NCBI GenBank assembly: GCA_034509925.1
Contig: CM067527.1
Coordinates: forward strand, 8,498,001 to 8,562,000
DNA: 64,000 nucleotides
Direction: 5' to 3'
DNA from: Hirudinaria manillensis
Taxonomy: Eukaryota > Annelida > Clitellata > Hirudinida > Hirudinidae
The stretch's first letter is position 1. The number at the start of each line of letters is the position of its first letter. A program made the translations under genes and the position numbers. Positions 1 to 9,500 of this stretch are shown here, piece after piece. The notes below the pieces were generated by a model that searched no databases, was not told the DNA's origin, and saw only the letters and a list, made by a program, of their open reading frames with translations.

Positions 1-688
1 TCTCGGAGCTTGCTTTAGTCCATACAAACTTCTCTTGAGTTTGCATACCTTTTTAGAACCATCATCAAATCCCTCTGGTTGTTGCATGTAAATGTCTTCA
101 TCAAGTTCTCCATTTAAAAATGCTGTGGATACATCAAACTGCATCATTGACATTCCTTCTGCAGCTACAACACTTAGTAAAGTTCTAATTATACCACCTT
201 TAGCAACTGGACAATGTTTCAAAATAATCCTTTCCTTTTTTCCTTTAACAACCAATCTTGCTTTGTGACGTTCTATTTGACCTTCAGAGTCATACTTAGT
301 CTTGTAGACCCACTTACATGGCAAGATTTTTGTTCTTTCAGGTAAATCAACCAGTTCCCAGGTTTTGTTTTCTCTTAGAGAGTTCATCTCATTTTTCATT
401 GCACCAATCCATTCTTTTCTTCTATCAGAACTTATTGCATCATAAGATTCTGGTTCTTTTATGTCTAGTACATATACTTCTGCTACTTGTATTAGTAATA
501 CATAATCATCAAACTTCTTGGGTTTCTGTAAAGCTGATCTATCTCTGAGCTGATGACCTACTGATTGTTTTCTAATTTCATCAGTACTAACTTGGTTTTC
601 ATCCTCACTACCTTGACTCTGCTGATCTTCACCTTCTGAGTTGGATTCACTGTGAAGTTCTGTTGTGGACTTTGTTGGCATCTGTAAC
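1..688 (-). pseudogene. copia reverse transcriptase, partial
   Basis: Minus-strand translation gives recognisable copia reverse transcriptase. A stretch with MQFDVSTAFLNG, which carries the first catalytic aspartate, is followed by EDIYMQQPEGFDDGS and then YGLKQAPR at the window edge. The catalytic YxDD block and RNase H would lie beyond base 1. No long open frame spans the region, so it is treated as decayed. The same block appears more degraded in the plus-strand copy near 28.3 kb ([19 protein letters not shown]), which shows the copies are related. Confidence 0.8.
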
Positions 689-1426
689 TCAACAGTTTCT
701 CCACATTCTTTTGGCTTTTCTTGGAATACAACATCTCTTGAGAAAATAATTTTTCTGTTCCTTGAGCCATACTCGATAGCGTTCATCACCATCGTAGCCT
801 ACTAGATAGCCTTTAATCGCTTTCTTATCCATCTTTTGTCGTCGTTGATCAGGTATGTGAACATAAAAAGCAGAACCAACAATACGTAGACGACTGATCC
901 TAGGTTTCTTACCTGTCCAAACTTCCCATGGAGTCACACCATCTATTGATGATTTGCCTGTTCGGTTTAGAATGTAGACAGCTGTATAACACAATTCTGC
1001 CCACATGGCCACTGGAAATTCAGCTTCTGAATTTGAGTGCTTCAATGTGCGAGCCATTTCTACTATTGTGCGGATTTCACGTTCACTACCACCGTTTTGC
1101 TGAGGTGTGTACGGTGCTGTCAGTCTTTGCGTGATTCCATGACTGCGAAGGATATTTCGAACTTCGTCATTGTCGAATTCACCCCCATTGTCACTCAGAA
1201 ATTCTTTCACATTGTGGCCTTGACACTTTGCTGTAGCCAGAACATCCTGAAGTGCCTGCCTGACTTCAGCTTTTTGTCTGATAAATGTGATGAATCTCAT
1301 TTTACTGAAATGATCTTTGAAGACAACAAAATAATAGTTTTCTGTTAAACGATTCTCCACTGAAAGGACCACAGACATCTGCTGATAGGAGTTCACCTGG
1401 TTTACTGGTGGCATTCCTTCTTCCAA
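689..1426 (-). pseudogene. copia integrase core and C-terminal part
   Basis: A 245-codon open frame covers the rve integrase core. The second catalytic Asp is in [12 protein letters not shown] and the catalytic Glu is in [33 protein letters not shown]-like stretch follows, as in copia elements after the core. The first Asp (SADVCGPF) lies in the neighbouring frame at 1,302-1,571, so a frameshift separates it from this block. The frame ends where copy 2 has a deletion into RNase H. Confidence 0.85.
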
Positions 1427-2041
1427 ACTTTAATCTATGAGCCTTTCCACAGATGCAAAGTTCACATATCTCTGTATCAAGCTGAACATTGATGTTCAAT
1501 TCTCTCTTTAGAAGATATTTTATATGATGTTTGTCTTGGTGTCCAAATGACACAATTGAAGTAGTGAACATTCACTGACTAGGTTTACCTCGGCTGGAGT
1601 TTCAGGACTTATTGCTATCAGTCCCGCTTCGTATAAGGTACCATTTAACTGTCTTGTCCCTTGAATAACTATTTTGCCCTGAATTCTTAAGCAACACTTT
1701 GTGGCAGTTGACTGAAACTTGCTCTGTAAATTTTTGTCTTGAGCAGCTAGAACTGAGAAGAGATTTCTACTCAAACTCGGAACATACCAGACATCTGACA
1801 AGGTTAGTTCCTGTTGCTTATTGCCTGTTGTGGCCAAAATTTTCACTGCGCCTTTACCTACAGCAGCAAGAACCTCTTTTCCTGCAGTTTGTACCGTTTG
1901 TGGTACTGCAAACCTTTCAAAAGTTTCAAAATTGTCTGGACTATTTGTGATGTGTTTCATTGCTCCATTATCTATGAACCACTTATCATGAGTCTTTGCA
2001 GTAGATGGCTCGAAGGTTGATGAGCACAATACTGCATTCAA
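1302..2041 (-). pseudogene. copia protease and GAG-pre-integrase region, frameshifted
   Basis: Two overlapping minus-strand frames make up this part: 2,041-1,520 and 1,571-1,302. The first has the copia protease signature [12 protein letters not shown] (catalytic Asp in DNGA). The second has the integrase zinc ligands [10 protein letters not shown] and then SADVCGPF with the first catalytic Asp. Compared with copy 2, which reads this section as one 248-residue frame, a short deletion near 1,550 removes the stretch containing the HERFGH ligands and shifts the frame. Confidence 0.85.
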
Positions 2042-2072
2042 CGTCTCACCATGACTTGTTCTGGATGATGCT

Positions 2073-2248
2073 TGTTGTATCTTGAATTACTTGCTATATA
2101 ATTAAGGACTACTTTGGGGATTGGAGATACTAAGCTATTTTATTACCAAGAATGTGTCAGTGCACTAACCTCAAAAAGATTCTGAATATTATCGTAATAA
2201 ACTTAAGTAATAATAAATTCTTACAATATTATTACATTATCCACAACA
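2073..2248 (-). repeat. 3' LTR of nested element
   Basis: This 176-bp repeat starts TGTTGTATCTTG and ends CCACAACA. It is nearly identical to 3,602-3,777; only a few substitutions are visible. Confidence 0.92.
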
Positions 2249-2256
2249 CCTCCCCC

Positions 2257-3601
2257 TCATATATAATTATAGATCTTGCTTGCGTCGATCACGAGACGCT
2301 TAGGTGGACCGCGATGGCGTGTGGATCTTTTTACTGGTTTTGGCATTGCGTCTTCTTGGGAGTGTTCCTCTACCATCGACTTGCCTCTGTCGAATGGACA
2401 ACACCATTCCCCCTGTCTTGCTGTCTTTTCAATTGGTCCTTCCTTATTATCAGCATGCCTCTTCCTTCTTGACACGGACTTCCCTCTGTTTCTCCTCCCA
2501 TCATCGTATTTGTCGGATCCGCATCTGTCATGGTTTCTTGATCTCGATCCACTCCTGTATCGTCTGTGACAACCTCTTGACCCTGATCCTCTACCATCAC
2601 TCGGAGAAGGTGAGAGAGATAGAGTACATGAATGGCACTTCCTTCGTTTGTCCCCATTTTTACTGATTGAATCGCCCTGTTCATGGACTGAGTAAGATCT
2701 CCTTGGAACTCCACTCATCCACTCACTGCCTACTAATACAACACTGCCATCTACGTTGCCCCGTTCTTGGCCAGTGTGATTACTGCAGCAACCCTCTGCT
2801 TCATCCTCCTCCTGAGGCAATGGGTTCCGGACTTCTTTGCTAGGGAAGTCTCGAGAATCCCCAAATGCTGTCCTATCTTCAACCACAACTGGATCAGCAT
2901 CGACTGTCTTCCCTGGCTCATCCTGGAGCTCATTCACTCTCTCAACAGGATCAACATTAATCCTTTCCTCTTCCTCCTTCCACGCATCGCAGTGGACAAG
3001 AGTAGTTACCACCAAGGTCTCTGTGCTGACCTTGCACATCATGGCTTCTTCTTGGGTCTCCCCCACTACATCAGCTAGAGCATCCATATTCCCTTCTTCC
3101 TCCTTCCACACATCGCAGTGGACAGGGGAAGTTGCCAGCAAGGTCTCTGCGATGACCTTGCACATTATGGCTACTTCTTGGGCCTCGCCCACTATAACAA
3201 TTGGAAAATCCTTACTCCCTTCTTCCTCCTTCCACGTATCGCAGTGGACAGGAGTAGGTGCAGCAGTGTCTGTGCTGACCTTTTCCATCTTGGGTTCAAC
3301 TTGGGCCTCGCCCAACAAGCGGAGTATTCCCACTCCCTACCTCCTCCCTCCACGCATCGCAGTGGACAGGGATAGGTGCAATCACGGTATCTGCGCTGAG
3401 CATCTTGATTATTGTCAGCCACCGTTCTTGATCTCTTTGCTCCATTCTCTGTTCTCTTTCTTCGCGCTTTTGTTTCTCTCTCTGTTCTCTTTCTTCGCGC
3501 TCTTGTTTCAATCTCTGCTCTCTTTCTTCCTGGTAGGACAGGAACATCATGAACATCTCTGCTACCGATAGTTCTTGAGCGTTAGTCATCCTCGTCGCCA
3601 A
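2257..3601 (-). pseudogene. ORF of nested LTR element: charged coil, four ~40-aa repeats, RS-rich tract
   Basis: Two overlapping frames, 3,601-3,296 and 3,333-2,257, are one ancestral ORF broken by a frameshift near 3,310. The start MATRMTNAQ resembles the start of the gypsy derivative at 18,825 (MATRMATED). An EREQR-rich coiled coil follows. Next come four repeats of about 40 residues, each opening with VHCDxWxEE and followed by a VGEAQ/MxKVSTET block. Then come an Arg/Ser-rich section ([14 protein letters not shown]) and a tail, [20 protein letters not shown], resembling the gypsy Pol C-terminus. No catalytic domain is visible. It looks like a Gag start and a Pol end flanking an unfamiliar repeat protein; its function is unknown. 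Confidence 0.75.
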
Positions 3602-3777
3602 TGTTGTATCTTGAATTACTTGCTATATAATTAAGGACTACTTTGGGAATTGGAGATACTAAGCTATTTTATTATAAAGAATGTGTCAGTGCACTAACCT
3701 CAAAAAGATTCTGAATATTATCATAATAAACTTAAGTAATAATAAATTCTTACAATATTATTACATTATCCACAACA
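3602..3777 (-). repeat. 5' LTR of nested element
   Basis: This 176-bp partner of 2,073-2,248 has the same TGTTG...CAACA ends. It is flanked outside by the target duplication ATGCT. Confidence 0.92.
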
Positions 3778-4602
3778 ATGCTGTTGCAGAATTCTTTGCA
3801 GGTCTTCCATCGGCGATCCACTTGCTGCACTGCTTTACCCAATGACCAGCTCCATGACAGTAATTACAGTTGCCGACTTGCTTCTTCTTAAATGCCCTTG
3901 GCTTCTCAGACATGTGTTTCTGCTTTGAGGTGTTGGCAACTAGAATGTCTTGCTGAGCTGAGCTGTGTGTCATATCTGTCTTCAACTCTCTTTCAAACAT
4001 GCACAGCTGAGTAACTAGTTCATCTAATGATTTCTTTTCATCACTTAGCATTAGCCAACTTGACTTGAAGATTTGGAAACTGCTTGGCAGTATATGCATC
4101 ACTTTGCATATGAGCAACATATCTGGTAGTTTCCTTTCTCCTGCTTCTTGAAGACCACTATTTAGCTCGTTCCACAGTGTTTTTAGTTTAGCTACTTGGC
4201 CTGAAACATCTACATTTTGATATCCATCCAAAACTAAAAAACTCACTGCAAATTTGAAAAAGCTGGTCTCTGGCTGATGCCTCAAAAATTTCTTTTTAGC
4301 TCCTCCCAGACTTCTCTTGCAGTCTCCCTATCCATGATTTTCTGGTAGGTTTCTTCTGAGACAGCATTGGCTGTAACTGATTTGACATAACTGTTAGCCT
4401 TTCTGAACTTATCTGAGATTTCTTTGTGAGCCTTTCTTTGTTCTTCTGTGGGATTTTCTGCTAGTTCGGGTCTCAGCAGCTTGCCATCGATAACGTCAAC
4501 TGCACCTTCGTGATAGTCGATGCAGTCTCGAATTCGCCTCTTCCACATCGGCCAATCAGTCGTGAACCTCAACGGCTTTATCTTTATTCCCATCGAGTCC
4601 AT
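3778..4602 (-). pseudogene. copia gag with zinc knuckle, frameshifted
   Basis: The frame at 4,602-4,282 has the copia Gag start, including a WKRRIRDCIDYH block and TAREVWEELKRNF. The frame then shifts, and 4,285-3,761 continues with [25 protein letters not shown] and a CCHC knuckle, CNYCHGAGHWVKQC. This matches UBN2-type copia Gag order. The 3' end is cut by the nested LTR element. Confidence 0.85.
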
Positions 4603-4700
4603 TTGACGTTATTTAAAAAACAGCACTGCTAATGTTAGAACTGACTTCAGAAAACTTTAACTTAGCGCTCGGGGAGCTCTGGTCCCATAACCTACTGCGG

Positions 4701-6415
4701 TAACTTTATTCACACACCAAGAACGCGCAACAACAACAAGGGAGGGCGGGCCCGCTCGAATTATGCATCCATCCCTTACAAATATTAATAATCACACAAC
4801 ACTATATAAGTCTGATATGCAAAATCGTGTTTAATAGATCTATAAATTATTATTATTACTATAATGTAAAAATAACGCCTCATCCATTAATAACCGGATG
4901 TAGAAAATGAAAATTATGATCGTCAAGGTGGGAGCTCTGAGAAAATGTTTCGCGCATGGAATGGATGCCAGGAGTTTCAACTCATTCCAATCATAAATAC
5001 CACATTGGGGACAATATGGATAGCATGTAAGTCGGACAGTCACTAATATTAATGTTATTGTAATGAATGCAATAGGTAACTAAATATAGAATAGCAAATG
5101 GATAAATATTAAAGCGCAATGTAAGCTCACACGAAGCCTCATATTCATTTGCATGCGTTATGTTAATAATAAAAAAGAAAACCGGATAGTTTACTAAGTC
5201 AATCGCTTCGTCATTTTCTAGCTCAAACTGGAATAAACGCGTACTTGAATTTCAGCCACTCTGTCATAGTATCGAAATACTAATAATAGGTTATTAATGA
5301 TTGTCGTCTTGAGTAGTTTTGGCGTGTTGTTGTTGTTGTTGTTCCTATTATCACGAATATTAGTATTATTAAATAATTAATGCATCAGAACACTGCTTAC
5401 AGAGATAGCGCCAAGTTAATCAGTATAGTGGGCGTCATAAATATAGATTTGACACATGCTATTATGCTGGGGCGTAACAAATAACTTCATTTAAAAATAC
5501 GCAAAACTTTCTTTCATTAATCAAGGCCTTCATCTTCTAAAGCCCTCATTTCCTTAACAAAATCACTTAAATAATCATTAATAGAATTTGGCTACACGTT
5601 TTCTTAAAATGCTTTCATGGAGACGAGCAAATCACTTCTGTTGCTCCAATTAGCATGCTAATCATTAAACAGTTAAAAACTTTAATTATGGCTATAATTA
5701 TAGTTTGAAAGTTTTCAACGAATTATCAAAGTGAATAAGAACTCAATATCTTGAAGTTCGACTGGCAAAGTTTTAGTAATGACACGGGTCTCAGGTACCT
5801 CCAAATAATCTCCGTCAAATGCATGAGACAAAGACTAGGGTCTTATATAGACCGGCGCCTAATCATGTCCCTCCTATTTTAGTCGTTTATTCGTAAAAAT
5901 TCACGATAAATAGTTCCAGATAGAAACGATAGAGAGTGGAACCAAAAACCAATAATATAATAATTCAACCTATTTTACCAATAACACCAAACATCAAAAT
6001 TGTTTAGCTGATGCGGGCAAGACAGTCAACCCGCCTTCAGCCCTAGCGGGCCTACCCGGGCTACGTTTTCTGGGATCGCTTTAAGATGCTAAACATGATA
6101 TTTATCTTATGACTTTGAAATTATTTAGTTTTATTTTTGCCTGTTTAAATACAGATTTCATATTTTACTTTAAATTTTTTTTTAACAATTAAAAAAAAAG
6201 AGTATTCATTTGTACATCTCTGTAGCATTCAGGGAGCTCGCTTAACATTGGATGTGTAAAGACTGCATAATTCTGATCGGCTGTATTTCATTCGAGCTTC
6301 AACCGGTTGTTATATATATATATATAAAAAAGTTATTTACTATTACATGTCCATATTTCCTTATATGAAGTAGTTACTAACAAAATTCGCTTTGCTTTAA
6401 TTATTTATAAATGTT
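4701..6415. other. Intergenic stretch upstream of the NIT receptor gene
   Basis: No coding region is recognisable. The first part, to about 4,900, includes GC-rich sequence next to the copia leader and probably copia LTR; a minus-strand AATAAAGTT is near 4,700. A short TTG repeat lies near 5,325-5,345, a GC-rich scrap at 6,010-6,065 and a TA run at about 6,311-6,327. A promoter for the plus-strand gene should lie here, but none can be pinned down. Confidence 0.5.
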
Positions 6416-6421
6416 TGAAGA

Positions 6422-6592
6422 ATGAGCGGTAGTGGATCTAATCAGACTAACCGATGCCAATGCAACGGCTCCAAGAAACTGGTTTTTGACAGAAATACCT
6501 GTCGTACACAAATGACTTATTTCTTTACTGTCTTCACTCCTTCCATTACTATATTAATTTTGACAGGAATTTGGGTTATTACCAATAACGAA
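6422..6592 (+). CDS. NIT receptor exon 1
   Basis: Encodes residues 1-57: a Cys-rich cytoplasmic start and the first membrane segment. It ends at a GTAAGT donor, phase 0. Confidence 0.72.
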
Positions 6593-9500
6593 GTAAGTCT
6601 ATTCTTAAAAACGTATTTTAAAAACTGATTTGAAATATTTAGGCTTGATAACAAAATTTGGTTGCTTATATTTAAAATAAATTAGTTTTCTCTATTAAAA
6701 GAATTTCTTGATAATAACTGAGGTGGATTGAAATAACATGGTAAAGTTTTTTTTTGGTATTCGTGCAAAAAAATTTCACTATCTACTACACAAGTAAAAT
6801 TTGCCCCCGAACTCGATCAATCTTATAGATATCCGACTCGCAAGATGTGAATGTTCGCTCCGGCCCGGTACGCCGCTTGCAATTTGAAAACCAGTCCGCG
6901 TGGGCCACTCGATTCGGGAATCTCTTAGAAAATGTTAATATTCACATTAAACGTTCCGACCCTGCCCGTGCAGCTCTTTACTGCATACCATCCTTAATCC
7001 AACAGGATGGTAGAACGATTCCATTGTCAAAACTCGCTGGAGATTGTTAATAAACGTTTTAAGATACATATCAAGGGAACATTAAAATATATGGGGCGTT
7101 AAAGGAAATATTTGATAATTTTACCTAGAATCTAATCAAACCTTATTTATGAAAAATGATAATCAAATTATGTGTTAATGACTAGAAAGTGTTTTATATA
7201 TATATATTTTTAAATATAATTATATTTATTTCTCTCTAAATTCCATAGTAAAGTTCAATTTATTCGCCAGTTATTCCTTCTGCTAAATCAATCAAAAATT
7301 GTTCATGTTCATCTCCGGTACTCTTTTCGACAATCATCAAATCTAATCCAACTTTCTTGATCCTCTGAGAAGAGACCACAACAATAAATGCATGGTGCAT
7401 CATCATTCTCGGCTGTTGATTTCTGATTTCGCGGCTATTTCGATCCTGGTTCACGCTAATCAATAATCAAATTTTTCCTCTCAATGTCTGATGCTTTGAT
7501 GTTAAATTCTTTTACCACTTTGAGGAATTTACCATTTTGGTCGATATGCGTTCTCTCAATTTAGTATTTTTGTTTTAAGCTTTCTAGAATTATGAGTTAA
7601 TTTTATATTTTAATTTTAGACGCATCATCCTGTATCAGATTTTTTCATCCATTTTCTTGACTTATCGTCAAAACTGAGCATTGCATAGATTTTGACAATT
7701 AAAATGATTTTTATAACGATGCTTATTAAATTATTTAGGGCACTCCATATTACCCCACTTTGTTTTCGGATTACTCGGTCATTTTGTATTAACAAATGAT
7801 AACTAAAATCATGTTTACCGAAAGACTGAGAAAAGTGTTACCATGGGCAGGTTCTCTAATATCAAGAGTCCAAGTTAAACTGAAGAAATTAGCTAACTTA
7901 AAAATCAATTTACAGAAAAATAGCAAATACAATTTACAAAAAATGTATTGAGAAAACAAGCAGAACATACTTTAGAAGAAAAAGTTAAAATGTAAGTTTG
8001 TTTAGCATTCTCAATCTTGCCTACCAGATGGATTAGGCTAGATGAGGAAACTTATTTTTAGTAACGTATTTTCAGATTCAGATTCATGTTGAAAACAGCA
8101 CTTTCAAAAGTTGGCTACTGATTTGAAAAGGGGTGGTTTATTGGTGGATTTTTTACTCGGAGTCATCCGACGGCAATATTACAGGCACTAGCTAGTCAAC
8201 TAGGTCAATCACCAGGCCTAATAATTTTAGTTCCCCAGGGCCCATATAGGTTCACAAGTTTGTTAATAAATGCAGCAGAATGAACGTGCCTGACCTTCAC
8301 TCGAGTGGTACCCTCGCGGAACCCGCCTATTATGGGTAATCATTTATTAGTGAGCTGGGTCCTGATTCTAAATCGACCTTTTTTCCATCCCTTGACTCTG
8401 GCAAATTGGGCATCCCGTCTTCAGACGCAGACGCACGGGACCCTTGTATGTTTTCTGGATGTATTCATTTGAAACTATAGTGCATAATATAATTGTGAAA
8501 ATTTAATTAGCGATTATTATGAGGTTATTTTGGTGTTTTGGAAGAAGTTACTATATGATGAATAACGAACCTGATTTGAACGAAGAAAATCATGAATGAA
8601 TGATAACTACAGAACAACTAACTTCTAAGAACGTGGAAAAGAAAGCACGACTGGATGAACATGAAATAGGTCAGATTATGGAGTTAAAAGAGTAAATGAT
8701 TAAATTTTAAATATTTCCAAAAGCCTATAAAATTTTGAAATTGAAGTGGGAAACTTTTTGATAACTCCAGATGACTATGGTAAGAGACATCTTGGTGGGA
8801 TACCCTCAAAACCATAGAAGAAGGATCGATGAATTCCCATTCCAGGTGACTCAAAGGGGAAAGTTTCACCAGAGGAAGTTCATTCATCATTAAATTTGTA
8901 AGTCAGCAACTCTACAATGTTAAGGTGTATGCAGGAGAGCAAAATATTAAAATACAAGCGACGTCAAAAAATCCCACCTCTCATGAAAAGTCACAGACGG
9001 CATCGCATGGAATGGACAAAAGACGTGGTCGGTTATGGGGACGAATGAAGGTCAGAAAATTTTTCAGATTATAAAAAAGTTTAACTTTGATGGTCCTGAT
9101 GGGTGGCAGTATTACTGGCATGATTTAGGAAAAGAGTAAGAGGTTTATTGTGCAGAAATATTGTAGGTGCTCCGGGAAGGATTTTCAGCTTGCGGTCAGA
9201 TAGTATTATCCTTTATTCAAGGAAAAACGGCTGCTAAGGATTATATCAAGACCAGTTCCAATTTTCTCATTCCTTTTGCTAAAGGTTCCCATAAAAATGA
9301 CTTTGTTTTCCAGCAGGACAATGCTCCCATTTACACCTCAAAGGAAGCAATGTCATTTTTCCAGGAGGAAAAGATGAATGTTATGAAATGACCAGCGTGT
9401 CCTCCTGATTTAAATACTATAGAAAATGTATGGTAGACTCTGACATGGAAGATTTACCACAATGGTAAACAATATTCAACAATTATGGAGTTAAAAGAGG

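Larger units (their letters stand above)
2073..3777 (-). mobile_element. Non-autonomous LTR retrotransposon nested in copia
   Basis: Two 176-bp direct repeats bound a 1.35-kb interior, and the 5-bp duplication ATGCT lies outside both ends (2,068-2,072 and 3,778-3,782). On the minus strand the 5' LTR is followed by TTGGCGACGAGGATG, the same leader/primer-site sequence seen in the gypsy derivative at 18,810. The 3' LTR is preceded by a polypurine tract, GAGGGGGAGGTG. No protease, reverse transcriptase or integrase is present, so it must be mobilised in trans, probably by gypsy enzymes. The same insertion at the same site is seen in the copia copy at 45,047. Confidence 0.92.
1..4700 (-). mobile_element. 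Ty1/copia retrotransposon, copy 1 (decayed, interrupted, cut by window start)
   Basis: Read on the minus strand the order is gag (4,602-3,778), protease/GAG-pre-integrase (2,041 onward), integrase (1,426-689) and reverse transcriptase (688 to beyond base 1). This order, with integrase before reverse transcriptase, is that of copia elements. Frameshifts separate the pieces, so no single polyprotein survives. The leader near 4,660-4,700 contains a minus-strand GGTTATGGGACCAGAG stretch like the initiator-Met-derived primer site of copia elements. A second LTR element sits inside it at 2,073-3,777. A sister copy lies at 43.1-46.4 kb. The exact LTR was not resolved. Confidence 0.9.

Noticed and set aside
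928-1348. Plus-strand open frames across the copia integrase
   Set aside because: They are shadows of the minus-strand integrase and carry no recognisable domain.
4701-4950. Exact copia LTR boundaries for copies 1 and 2
   Set aside because: The sequences after the primer sites of the two copies do not align, so LTR ends could not be fixed by eye.
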